64,000 nt of DNA from Geothrix sp. 21YS21S-2 (lineage in GTDB: Bacteria; Acidobacteriota; Holophagae; Holophagales; Holophagaceae). The translations under genes were made by a program, and so were the position numbers. The notes under the pieces are model-generated. The model was given only the letters and a program-made list of their open reading frames with translations. It ran no database searches and was not told where the DNA came from. Where the stretch lies: the NCBI RefSeq assembly GCF_030846775.1, contig NZ_CP132910.1:1584001-1648000 (forward strand). The letters are read 5' to 3'. Every line of letters starts with the position of its first letter. Positions within the stretch are counted from its first letter, which is position 1. Positions 44,157-53,700 of the stretch are shown in pieces.

Positions 44157-45386
44157 CTAGCCCTCTGCGCCGGGATTGTCCTCCACGATTCCCCAATGGT
44201 CGTACCGCGCCAGGAGCAGGAGCCCCGGAATGGCCACCAGGGCGCAGGTGAGGAAGTATCCCGACCACCCGAAGCGCAGGGCGAACCACCCCGCCGGGGC
44301 CGTGAGGTAGCCCCGCGTGATGGCCAGGAGGCTGCTCAGCAGGGCGTACTGGGTGGCCGTGAAGCGGCGGTCGCAGAGCAGCATGATGAAGGTGGCGAAG
44401 GCGGTGCCCCCCATGCCGAAGCTGAGGTTCTCCAGGGCCAGCGCGAACGTCAGCACCGCCAGGCGCGGCCCCAGGTGGGACAGGGCCCAGAAGGCCAGGA
44501 TGGAGGCCGCCTGGCACAGGCCGAAGAGGAACAGGGCCCGCCTGAGGCTGAGCTTCTTCATGAGGAGCCCGCCCAGGAGGCCCCCCAGGATGATGGAGAC
44601 CATGCCCACGGTCTTGGTGGTGGCGCCGATCTGGAGCTTGGTGAACCCCATGCCCCGGAGCAGGAAGGGCGCGCTCATGGCGTCGGCGAGCTGGTCGCCG
44701 ATCTTGTACAGCAGGCAGAAGGCGAGGATCTCGACGATGGCGGGGCGCTTCAGGAGCTGGGCCAGCGGCGCCACCACGGCCTCCCGGAGGGTCTTCGGGG
44801 GCCGGACCTGGCCGTCCGTGGACCAGGCCAGGAAGGTGCCGAGGGCGCCCACCGCCATCAGGCCGGCCATGGCCAGGTACGTGGCCCGCCACCCCGCGGC
44901 CTGCGCCAGGATGAGGGCCCCCGCCCCGCTGGCGAGCATGGCCACCCGGTAGGCCCCGATGTGCACCGCGTTGGCCAGCCCCAGATCCCGCTCGGCGAAG
45001 GCCTCCCGGCGCCACGCGTCCACCACGATGTCCTGGCTGGCGCTCGCGAAGGCCACCATGAAGCCCAGCAGGGCGATGCGGGTGACGCTCACCTTGGGGT
45101 CCGCCAGGGCCATGAGGACCATGAGCAGGACCAGGGCGCCCTGGAAGAGCACCATCCAGCCCCGGCGCCGCCCCAGGAAGGGGGGCAGGAAGCGGTCCAG
45201 GACCGGGGCCCACATGAACTTGAGGGCGTAGGGCTGGGTCACCAGGCCGAACAGGCCGATGGCCCTGAGATCGAGTCCCGACTCCGTCAGCCAGGCCTTG
45301 AGGGTGAAGCCGGTCAGATACAGGGGCAGACCCGAGGCGAACCCCATCAGGGCCACCGTGACCATCGCCAAGGACCGTTTCCTCAT
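44157..45386 (-). CDS. AmpG-like MFS permease
   Basis: 409 aa, about twelve membrane helices. It begins with an AmpG-type stretch (MGFASGLPLYLTG, WLTESGLDLRAIGLFGLV, YALKFMWAPVLDR) and has FASASQDIVVDAWRRE. AmpG imports anhydro-muropeptides for recycling, fitting the nearby ddl and the transglycosylase. Substrate by homology only. Confidence 0.87.
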   Translation of the reverse strand: MRKRSLAMVTVALMGFASGLPLYLTGFTLKAWLTESGLDLRAIGLFGLVTQPYALKFMWAPVLDRFLPPFLGRRRGWMVLFQGALVLLMVLMALADPKVSVTRIALLGFMVAFASASQDIVVDAWRREAFAERDLGLANAVHIGAYRVAMLASGAGALILAQAAGWRATYLAMAGLMAVGALGTFLAWSTDGQVRPPKTLREAVVAPLAQLLKRPAIVEILAFCLLYKIGDQLADAMSAPFLLRGMGFTKLQIGATTKTVGMVSIILGGLLGGLLMKKLSLRRALFLFGLCQAASILAFWALSHLGPRLAVLTFALALENLSFGMGGTAFATFIMLLCDRRFTATQYALLSSLLAITRGYLTAPAGWFALRFGWSGYFLTCALVAIPGLLLLARYDHWGIVEDNPGAEG

Positions 45387-45404
45387 CCTCCGAGGATGGT
45401 TGGA

Positions 45405-45722
45405 TCAGGCCTTCATGTCCAGCGCGACGCCCAGAAGGTTCTGCTGAACCTGGAGGAACTTGAGGTCAGCCTTGTAGCTGAGGCCCCGGGTGTCCAGGTT
45501 CACGGCCTCCGTGGCCAGGTCGACGTTGGATCCGCCGGGGTTCGTGGGCTCCTGGCTCTCGCCGATGCCGGAGGCCCTGACGCCCCCCTGCTGGAGATCC
45601 TGCTGCCCCAGGGTCTTGGCCTTGTAGCCGTCGGTGTTGAGGTTGGCGACGTTGTTGGCCGACAGGGCGACGCCCTGCGCGGAAACGCCGATGCCGGAAA
45701 TGCCTGCGGAAATGCCGTCCAT
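45405..45722 (-). CDS. Small flagellar rod-like protein
   Basis: 105 aa. The N-terminus has the flagellar basal-body rod signature (GVSAQGVALSANNVANLNTDGYKA) and the C-terminus has VDLATEAVNLDTRGLSYKADLKFLQVQQNLLGVALDMKA-like features of the rod C-domain. It is shorter than FlgC (about 140 aa). No other flagellar gene is adjacent. It lies between ddl and ampG-like genes. Confidence 0.75.
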   Translation of the reverse strand: MDGISAGISGIGVSAQGVALSANNVANLNTDGYKAKTLGQQDLQQGGVRASGIGESQEPTNPGGSNVDLATEAVNLDTRGLSYKADLKFLQVQQNLLGVALDMKA

Positions 45723-45765
45723 GAAGCCCCTCGGTAGTTCCAGGATAGGCCCAACCTTCAACTTC

Positions 45766-46860
45766 TCAAGGCTGTTCGTACCAGGTGCTGCCGCTCTGGA
45801 ACAGCCGGGTCTTTTTTGCCTTCTCCTCGAAGCGCCGGATGGCCAGGTCGACCAGGCGGGACAGGAGTTCCGCGTAGGGCACCCCGCTGGCCTCCATCAT
45901 CTTGGGATACATGGAGATGCTGGTGAAACCGGGGATGAAGTTGATCTCGTTGAGAAACAGGCGACCGGTAGAGCGGTCCAGGAAGAAATCCACCCGGGCC
46001 ATGCCGTAGGCGTCCAGGGCCCGGAAGGCGTCCACGGCGTACTGGTGCACCAGGTTGGCGACGCCTTCCGGCAGCTCGGCCGGTATTCGGGTCGTGCTCT
46101 TGCCGTCCAGGTACTTGTCCTTGAAATCGTAGAACTCCCCGGCCGGAAGGATCTCCCCCACGACGCTGACGACGGGGTCGTCGCCGCCCAGCACCGCCAC
46201 TTCCAGTTCCCGCACCGTGAGGCCCTGTTCCACCAGGACGCGCCGGTCGAAGGTGAAGGCCCGGTCCAGGGCCGCGGGCAGGTCCGCGGCGGCCTTGATC
46301 TTCTCGATGCCGATGCTGGACCCGAGGTTGGCCGGCTTGACGAAGACGGGCATGCCCAGGGCCGCCACGGACCGCAGGACCTCCCCGGGGCCCCGCCTCC
46401 ACTCCTCCTCCGTGAGCCCCAGGTAGGGCACCACGGGCAGCCCTCCGGATTCCCAGATGCGCTTGGTGATCCACTTGTCCAGCCCCGCCGCCATGGCCAG
46501 GAGCCCGGCGCCGGTGTAGGGCCGGTGCAGCGGCTCCAGGAAGCCCTGGATCTGCCCGTCCTCCCCCCCCGCCCCGTGGATGGCGTTGAAGAACACGTCG
46601 GGCAGCTCCGCCATCTCGGCGCCCCTTTCCAGGGGCAGGAACGGATAGGGCCCGCGTTCCGGCAGCTCCCCGGCCGAGAGCCTCGCGAAGGGGTCCCCGT
46701 TGAGCACCCACACGCCGTTGCGGGCGATGCCCATGGGTCGCACCTCGAAGCGGTCCGGGTCCAGGTGGGCGGCGATGCTCCGGGCCGACACGATGCTCAC
46801 CTCGTGTTCCGGGCTTTCCCCGCCGAAAAGGAGACCGATGGAAAGGCGCGCGTTGTTCAT
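45766..46860 (-). CDS. ddl: D-alanine--D-alanine ligase
   Basis: 364 aa ATP-grasp ligase for the peptidoglycan precursor D-Ala-D-Ala. It shows LLFGGESPEHEVS, FNAIHGAGGEDG, VFVKPANLGSSIG and NEINFIPGFTS. The omega-loop region EFYDFKDKYLDG keeps the Tyr of D-Ala-D-Ala enzymes rather than the His of VanA-type ligases. It is divergent from coaD. Confidence 0.96.
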   Translation of the reverse strand: MNNARLSIGLLFGGESPEHEVSIVSARSIAAHLDPDRFEVRPMGIARNGVWVLNGDPFARLSAGELPERGPYPFLPLERGAEMAELPDVFFNAIHGAGGEDGQIQGFLEPLHRPYTGAGLLAMAAGLDKWITKRIWESGGLPVVPYLGLTEEEWRRGPGEVLRSVAALGMPVFVKPANLGSSIGIEKIKAAADLPAALDRAFTFDRRVLVEQGLTVRELEVAVLGGDDPVVSVVGEILPAGEFYDFKDKYLDGKSTTRIPAELPEGVANLVHQYAVDAFRALDAYGMARVDFFLDRSTGRLFLNEINFIPGFTSISMYPKMMEASGVPYAELLSRLVDLAIRRFEEKAKKTRLFQSGSTWYEQP

Positions 46861-46904
46861 CCCACAAGTCTAAACTAGGACCTTCGCCTTCCGCAGGAGT
46901 TCCC

Positions 46905-47390
46905 TTGCGCACTGCCATCTACCCTGGTTCCTTCGACCCCGTCACGTTCGGGCACTGGGATCTGATCCTTCGCGCCGACAAGCTGGTGGACCACCTCATC
47001 GTCGCCGTCCTCCACAATCCGGCCAAGAACACCGCCTTCACCGTGGCCGAGCGGGTCGAGTTCCTCAAGGAGCTCATCGGGAAGATGCCCAACGTCGAGG
47101 TCACCAGCTTCCACGGCCTGCTGGTGGACTACGCCCGCAAGCGGGACGCCCAGTTCATCGTGCGCGGGGTGCGGGCCTTCTCGGACTTCGAGTACGAGTT
47201 CCAGATGGCCCTGATGAACCGCAAGCTCTCGGCGAACCTGGAGACCGTCTTCCTCATGCCCAAGGAGGAATACAGCGTCGTGAGCAGCCGCATGGTCCGG
47301 GAGGTCGGGGGCATGGGCGGGGACATCTCGGGGCTGGTGCCGGAGGTGCTGGTGGAGAGGATCGCTGCACGGCTCAAGCTGCCGGGATGA
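46905..47390 (+). CDS. coaD: Phosphopantetheine adenylyltransferase
   Basis: 161 aa. It makes dephospho-CoA from 4'-phosphopantetheine. Nucleotidyltransferase motifs: YPGSFDPVTFGHWDLI (TxGH-like) and EYSVVSSRMVREV (ISS-like). RGVRAFSDFEYEFQMALMNR is typical. The start is TTG at 46905 with AGGAG 5 bases upstream. Confidence 0.97.
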   Translation: MRTAIYPGSFDPVTFGHWDLILRADKLVDHLIVAVLHNPAKNTAFTVAERVEFLKELIGKMPNVEVTSFHGLLVDYARKRDAQFIVRGVRAFSDFEYEFQMALMNRKLSANLETVFLMPKEEYSVVSSRMVREVGGMGGDISGLVPEVLVERIAARLKLPG

Positions 47391-47399
47391 ATCAGCCCT

Positions 47400-47924
47400 C
47401 TAGCGTTTCTTCGCATGCTCGATCGGATCCAGCAGCCAGAGGTCGCTGGAGCCCTTTCCCTCGACGTGAAGCGTCCTGAAGGCTCCCTGGCCCGTCCTTG
47501 GCGAGAAGATGACGAGCGCCATTGCGCGTCCGGGTTCAAGCCGATTCATGGCCTTATGGGGCACCAGGGCCAGGCACGCGATCAGGTCCCCCCACCGGAT
47601 GGCGACGTCCACCTGGAAGATGCGGGTTCCAGCCTCGATGGGCCTGCCTTCGAATGCCATGTCGCCGTTCACGATCTTCAGGGAATCCAGCACGCTGGAT
47701 TTTTCAGTGTCCCTTACCATTTGTTCGAAAAGCTTTCCGCCATTCGGGTAATCGCGCCCGTTGAAACGGAAGGTGGCCTCATCCTTGGCCAGCTGCTTCG
47801 TGATCATGCCGATTGAATTCCCGTGGAAGGCAACGATCTGCCCCTGGCTCAGCACCAGGGCCTGCTGCCCGGACAAGGAGGCGGTTAGGGCCAATCCAGC
47901 AAGGAAACGGTTCCGAACGCTCAT
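47400..47924 (-). CDS. Small secreted protein of unknown family
   Basis: 174 aa. It has a signal peptide (hydrophobic LAGLALTASLSG, cleavage near residue 22) and a soluble domain with FRFNGRDYPNGGKLFEQM and HKAMNRLEPGRAMALVIFSP. I recognise no family. GGGAGG lies 8 bases before the ATG. It starts 14 bases after the 854-aa gene, so they are co-expressed; an immunity-type role for that neighbour is possible but only inferred from placement. Confidence 0.7.
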   Translation of the reverse strand: MSVRNRFLAGLALTASLSGQQALVLSQGQIVAFHGNSIGMITKQLAKDEATFRFNGRDYPNGGKLFEQMVRDTEKSSVLDSLKIVNGDMAFEGRPIEAGTRIFQVDVAIRWGDLIACLALVPHKAMNRLEPGRAMALVIFSPRTGQGAFRTLHVEGKGSSDLWLLDPIEHAKKR

Positions 47925-47938
47925 GACATTTCCTCCCC

Positions 47939-50503
47939 CTAGTCGAATTCCTTGGTCCAACCGTACAGGATCGGTGTTGGCATGTCGGTTGGCAATTTCA
48001 GATTGAGTCTTCTGGCGAACCACCTGGAAAAGGTGTTGCAAGTGGTCACGGGAAGATGCCTTTCGTGGTCGAAATATTTGACATGGTGTCCATTCCACTC
48101 ATCCGCCAAGGACCTGGCCCTGTTCTCGGTCAGCAGGCCGGATGGGACAAACCACTTGGCCTGGACCTGGGTGACCGCAGCCTCCTTTGCGAACCGGGCC
48201 CGACCCTGTCCAGCGGGGGTGATATCGACACTTGCGATATTGAGCCCTGAACCCTGGACATCCGGCCCGGACTGAATGACGAGGTCCAGCCCTTTCGTCT
48301 GGATGATCGTGGCGGTGTGGCTCGCAAGGAATCCCAATGCACCCGTCACCGGTCTGCTGAGGAGCAGGACGACCTCCTGGTCCTCTCTGGGTTTGAGCGG
48401 GGGCCGATCCACCCCCAGCGGATCCCCCGACCGGTTGTACCGTGGCCTGGACCCAACCCGCTCCTCTTCCGTCAGCGGAGGAATCCCATCGTTCATGAGC
48501 GACGCTGGAATGATGGCCCACCACGGCTGGACTTGGGCCGGCTGGGCCTGGGCAGGCTGAATCGGGGCCCTGCGCTCGGCTTCCGCCTGAAGGCCTGACT
48601 GTAGCTTCCAGAGTTCAAACTGGGCGGCCTGCTGCTTCCCCTGGCTTCGGATCTGTTCATCCAGCCGTTCCCTCTGGGCGGTCTGCTGGGTCTCGAGGGC
48701 CTTCGTCGAGGCCAATGCGGCCGCCAGGCTCGCCTGGATGCCGCTGGCCCTTTGGCTGGTTTCTCGAATGGACTGCATGTTCTTTGCGATTTCGTTTGCG
48801 AGGATGGTGGCCCCCTGGCTCCCCGCTTCCTCCGGCGTCATGACCCGGCCGGCCGCACCAAGGGGTGGAAGGCCGGAAATGGATTCCATCGTGGCTTCCC
48901 GTTTCGCGGGGTCGTACCGGATGGGTCCCATCCGCACATCCGGGCCGAACCCCGAACCCCCCTTGAGACCGGGCCGGCCCGATTCATGCACGTCCTCTGG
49001 AGGGGTTCCCTCCGTCCAGGTGACTTGCCGGGTCAGCCGCCCTGCGACGGGCCGCAGGGTGGACGAAGGCCCGTCCTCTTCAAACGTCGGGATTGAACCA
49101 ATGTCCGGTTCGCTATTAATAAGGTTCCAATGGTCCCGAATATGGGTCCTGCACGGGGTCGGAGCCTGCCGTTCCAGTCCCAGAATGAAGTGACGTGCCT
49201 GATGGACCCAGACCGGAGGGCCCGGCGGCATGGATTCCCGCGCGCCGGTTGGGATCCGGCGATAGGCGGCGGCCGTTTCCTTGAATTCGTGGCCGAGGAT
49301 CCGGCCTTCCTTTAGAGCGGCGACTCCGAACCGGGTTCCCCCGGGAGCCTCGTTCCTGCAACCCTCCCATTCGAGGACGAGGGTCCTCCCCCCGGGCAGG
49401 GTGATCTCCCGGACTACGGCAGGCATCCGGTCCTCGATCAAGGCAGGGCCCGGGTCGAGGGGTTGCGCAGGCTTTCCGTAGGCGAACGCCACCGATTCCC
49501 CTGTGGATTCATCCGTGATGCGCGTGACCTGGAGGTTGTTCCAGAACCGCTCGGGACAGGCGTCCGCGCCTGCCGGGTCCACCATGGCCGTGACGGAGAA
49601 TTCCGGGTTTCCTGACGAGCCTTCGTAAGTGACCCTCAGCCGCGCTTCCGTATTCCGATGGAGCCCTTCAGGGGCCCAAGAATCCAGGGCCGGAACCGGG
49701 GCCGTTGCGGCCAGGCCTGCAAGGGCGACTCGAAGGTGCTCGGGCCCCAGGGTTGCTTCAAAGAAATCCCCGTTTTCGCCGTAGGTGAAGGAAAGCGTTT
49801 CGCCGGAACTGGACCGGATGGCCGAGAGGCGGAAGCGCAGAGGCGTGGTCGCCTCCGGGCGGGGCGCCTTCCGGTATTCGAAGGCGGTCTCCCCCCGAAC
49901 CGCCAGCAGGGCGCAAGGAAGGCCATCCGCGCCCCGCCCCGCATCGTCCCCGTCTCCCTCCGGAAGGGGCAGGAGAAGGTCCCCGCCTGGCCCTGCCCAG
50001 ACCCCATGACCCGGGGTTCGGAGGCCTGGCACAAGGGGCGAAGGCACCCGGCCCGGATCCTGGATGCCGTATCCGAACTTCCTCCAGAGGTCATGGCACG
50101 CGACGCCCGCGGCTGGAACAGCCATCGCGCTCCCGCCTGAACCGTCCGGACACGTCCATCTCGCGAGCGGTTCCCCTTCGGGTGCCCCCCCACCGGGCAA
50201 TGCCAATTCCAGAACGCCCGGCCAGAGCGCGAACCCCGAGCCCCCCCTCGCCTCGAGGACCGGCGCAAACCGTCCAACGATGGCAGGCGCATACCTGAAT
50301 GCCGGGCAACCCAGGCCGGGGCCCAGTTCGATCCTCAGGGCCACGGCGCCATGGCCTGGATCCACGTCCAGGGCTCCCCGCAGGAGGCCGCTCCCATGTG
50401 CGGGTCCCGCCATGAAAAGGAGCACCGGAAGGAGGATCCATGGCGCAACCAGCCAGGGACCAAGACTCTTTCTCCGCAACGGTCGAGAAGATCCGCCACC
50501 CAC
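47939..50503 (-). CDS. Large secreted protein with permuted papain-like (NlpC/LRAT-type) C-terminus
   Basis: 854 aa with a signal/anchor helix (about 18-37). Residues 40-470 are beta-rich with RHS/SpvB-like phrases (FTYGENGDFFEA, VREITLPGGRTLVLEWEG). A Gln-rich coiled coil spans about 590-660, then a Pro/Gln linker. The last 150 residues carry His729 in SHTATII and Cys822 in TTCNTFSRWF, the order of permuted NlpC/P60 (LRAT/YiiX-like) hydrolases. Start GTG at 50503, AGGAGG 7 bases upstream. Codon use looks less GC-biased than its neighbours, hinting at transfer. Confidence 0.72.
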   Translation of the reverse strand: MGGGSSRPLRRKSLGPWLVAPWILLPVLLFMAGPAHGSGLLRGALDVDPGHGAVALRIELGPGLGCPAFRYAPAIVGRFAPVLEARGGSGFALWPGVLELALPGGGAPEGEPLARWTCPDGSGGSAMAVPAAGVACHDLWRKFGYGIQDPGRVPSPLVPGLRTPGHGVWAGPGGDLLLPLPEGDGDDAGRGADGLPCALLAVRGETAFEYRKAPRPEATTPLRFRLSAIRSSSGETLSFTYGENGDFFEATLGPEHLRVALAGLAATAPVPALDSWAPEGLHRNTEARLRVTYEGSSGNPEFSVTAMVDPAGADACPERFWNNLQVTRITDESTGESVAFAYGKPAQPLDPGPALIEDRMPAVVREITLPGGRTLVLEWEGCRNEAPGGTRFGVAALKEGRILGHEFKETAAAYRRIPTGARESMPPGPPVWVHQARHFILGLERQAPTPCRTHIRDHWNLINSEPDIGSIPTFEEDGPSSTLRPVAGRLTRQVTWTEGTPPEDVHESGRPGLKGGSGFGPDVRMGPIRYDPAKREATMESISGLPPLGAAGRVMTPEEAGSQGATILANEIAKNMQSIRETSQRASGIQASLAAALASTKALETQQTAQRERLDEQIRSQGKQQAAQFELWKLQSGLQAEAERRAPIQPAQAQPAQVQPWWAIIPASLMNDGIPPLTEEERVGSRPRYNRSGDPLGVDRPPLKPREDQEVVLLLSRPVTGALGFLASHTATIIQTKGLDLVIQSGPDVQGSGLNIASVDITPAGQGRARFAKEAAVTQVQAKWFVPSGLLTENRARSLADEWNGHHVKYFDHERHLPVTTCNTFSRWFARRLNLKLPTDMPTPILYGWTKEFD

Positions 50504-50732
50504 GGGAGCCCCTCCTGCCCGTCAAGGCACCATTCAGGACGAACGCATCCAGGGCGGCCGAAGACCGGACCGCTCTTTGCGTCCCGGAATGGATATGCCA
50601 GGCCGCGAAAGCCGCAAGCGGGCGCAGGAGGAGCTGCTTCCCGCTCCTGTTGGCCCTGGCCAGGTAAAGGAGGCCAAAAGAAATTCCAGGGACATCGTTC
50701 AAGGCATCAGGCACGCGGCGAGATACGTTCCG

Positions 50733-53700
50733 TCAGCCTCCGAACAGCTCCAGGAACTTCCTCTGGATCCCGACGAGGGTGAAGGGCTTGCCCAGGACGC
50801 GCACCAGCGGATCCTCCGCCAGGCCCTCCTCCAGGTCCGGGTCGAGGTAGCCGGTGGCCAGCAGCACGGGGAGGGCGGCGTTCCGGGCGCGGATGCCCCG
50901 CAGGGCCTCCAGGCCCCCCATCCCGGGCATGTTCATGTCCAGGAGCACCAGATCCGCCCTGCCGCCGGCGTCGAGCCACGCCAGGGCCGCCGCGCCGCCG
51001 TCCACCGTCTCCACGTGGTGGCCCAGCATCCTGAGCATGGTGGGGACCGAAGCCCGCAGGAGCTCGTCGTCGTCGACCATCAGGATGGCCAGGGGCGGGA
51101 CCGGCGGCGCCGTCTCGGGGGCGGCGGGGCCCTGGCAGGCCGCGGCCTCCGGGAACTGCAGGATGGCGCGGGTGCCCTTTCCGGGTTCGCTCTGAAGGGC
51201 GAGGGTCCCGCCGTGGGCCAGGGCCGCGTTGAGGACCATCGACAGGCCGAGGCCGGTGCCCTTGCCGGAAGGCTTCGTCGTGAAGAACGGCTCCATGGCC
51301 TTCTTCACGACCTCCTGCGGCATGCCTTCCCCGGTGTCCTCGACCCAGACCTCCACGAGCCCTTCGGCGGGGCGGCGGGTGCGGAGGGTGAGGGTGCCCC
51401 CCGGCGCCATGGCGTCGGCGGCGTTCATACACAGGTTCATGAGCGCGCTGGCCAGGATGCCGGCCTCCCCCATGATCGAGGGGAGCGTCTCGTCCAGGTC
51501 CATCACCAGCCTGTATTTCTGCATGAGGGTCCGGTCGAGGAGGGCCACTTCCTCCCGGACGAGGCCGTTGAGGTCGACGGGCGCCGGTTCCCTCAGGCCC
51601 TTGCGGGAGAACCCGACCAGGCCCTTGACCAGGTCCCGTCCGCGGCCCGCGGCCCGTTCCATGGTGGCCAGGGCCCCGTCCAGTTCCGCGTCGTCCGCGT
51701 GGCGCACCCGGAGGGCCTGGGTGAGCGCGAAGATGGCCGCCAGGACGTTGTTCATGTCGTGGGCGATGCCCCCCGCCAGGCGTCCGAGGCTCTCCATCCG
51801 CTGCATGTGTTCCACCTCGGCTTCGAGGAGACGGCGGTGCTCCTCCTCGCTGCGCTGGCGGGTGATGTCCCGGATGATGGACAGCTGCACGGCCTCGCCG
51901 GCCAGGGTGATCATCCTGGAGGACACCTGCCCGACGGCGATGCTGCCGTCGGCCTTGCGGAAGGACATCTCGAGGCAGGTGACCTGGCCCTCCCGGCGCA
52001 GTTCCCCGGTCCACCGGTCCCGGTCCCGGGGATCGGCCCAGACCTTCAGCTCGATGGACGTCTTCCCGAGCACCTCGCCTGGGGCGAAGCCCAGGAACCG
52101 GGTGAAGCTTTCGTTCACCAGCAGGTAGGTGCCGTCCTCGATCCGCGTGATGGCGATGGCGTCCGGGCTCGCGTGGAAGGTGAGGGCGAAGCGCTCCTCG
52201 GAGCGGCGGACCTCCTCCTCGGCCTGCTTGCGTGCGGTGATGTCCTGGATGATCCCCGCCATGAGCCCGGGCTTGTGGTCCCTCCCGCCCCTGGCGCCAC
52301 CGGCCACCAGCACCCAGCGGATCTCCCCGTCGGTGCGGCGGATGCGGCACTGGAACGTCCAGTCCGAACCCGAGGCCGCGCCCTCCCGGATGATCCGGCG
52401 GACTTCGGCCCGGTCCTCGGGCACCACGTGCTCCAGGAAGAGGTCCCGGGTCCACTCGCCCTCGGTCGAGTCGTAGCCGAAGATCCGCGCCTGCTCCAGG
52501 GTCCGGTACGCGGAGCCGTCGGTGTTGTCGAACTCCCAGGCGCCGGTGTGGCTGCGCTGCAGCGAATAGGAAAGGCGCTCCTCGCTGACCTGGATGCGTT
52601 CCTGGTTCTCGGCGAGGGCGCGCTGGGCCAGCATGATCTCGGTGATATCGGTGAAGGTCAGCACGACGCCCGCCACGGCCTGGGCGAGGGTGCGGTACGG
52701 CAGGGCCCGCACGATGAACCAACGCTTCCCGTCGGCGCCCTGGACGTGCTCCTCCCGGATCCCGTGGGTGGCGAGGACGTGGCGGGCCAGCTCGAGGACG
52801 TCGGCGCCCCGGAAGAGGGGCAGGATGTCGCCGATGGGGCGGCCCAGGTCGCCGTCGATGAGCCGGTACACGTCCGCGGAGGCCGGCGTGAAGCGGGTGA
52901 TGCGCAGGTCCGCGTCCAGGAAGATGGTCGCGATCTCGGTGGCCCCGAGGAGGTTCTGGAGGTCGCTGTTGGCGAGGCGGAGCTCGCCGACCTTCTGCTG
53001 GAGCTCGTGGTTGAGGGTGGTGAGCTCCTCGTTCACCGACCGGAGCTCCTCCTGGGAGGCCTGCAGCTCCTCGTTGGAGGCCTGCAGCTCCTCGTTGGAC
53101 GCGCTGAACGCCTCGTTGGTCGAGCCCAGCTCGTCCATCGTGGCCTGCAGCTCGGCCTGGGTGGCCCGGAGCTCCATCTCCATCTGGTCCAGGAGCGGGT
53201 TGTCCCCGCCGGAGGGGGGCGCCTGGAGCCCGACCGGCTCCAGCGTCTGCAGGATCACCGCGAACACCCCGGATTCCCGCTCCAGGCCCGGCATGGGGCG
53301 CACCGTCACGCGGAGGGTCTCCTCGCCCTGCCCCGAATCGGCCTTGACGACGGCTGTGGCCGGGCCCGCGCCGTCAGGGTCCGCCGCCTGGGCCAGGAGG
53401 CTGCGCAGTTCCCTCCGGAGGGGGCCGGCGGTGCTCTGGAGCAGGTTGCTGGTGGGCGGACCCATGGGCGGATGGAGGAACCGCCCGATGCGCCCGGCGC
53501 AGAACAGGACGTCCCCGAGCTCATTCACGATGGCGCTGGCCGGGGCGTACTCCTCCAGGAGCATCCGCTCGAAAAGCCCGTCGGTGGTGGCGGCGGGCCC
53601 GCCGGGGGCCCGTTCCGCCCTGGGCCGGTCGCGGTACATGAGCCGCCGGTCCCCGAGGGGGAAGTCCAGCGGGAGCCGGTACCGCACCTCGCGACGGAGG

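Noticed and set aside
45766-46860. VanA-type D-Ala-D-Lac ligase.
   Set aside because: The omega-loop keeps the Tyr typical of D-Ala-D-Ala enzymes, and no vanH/vanX genes are present.
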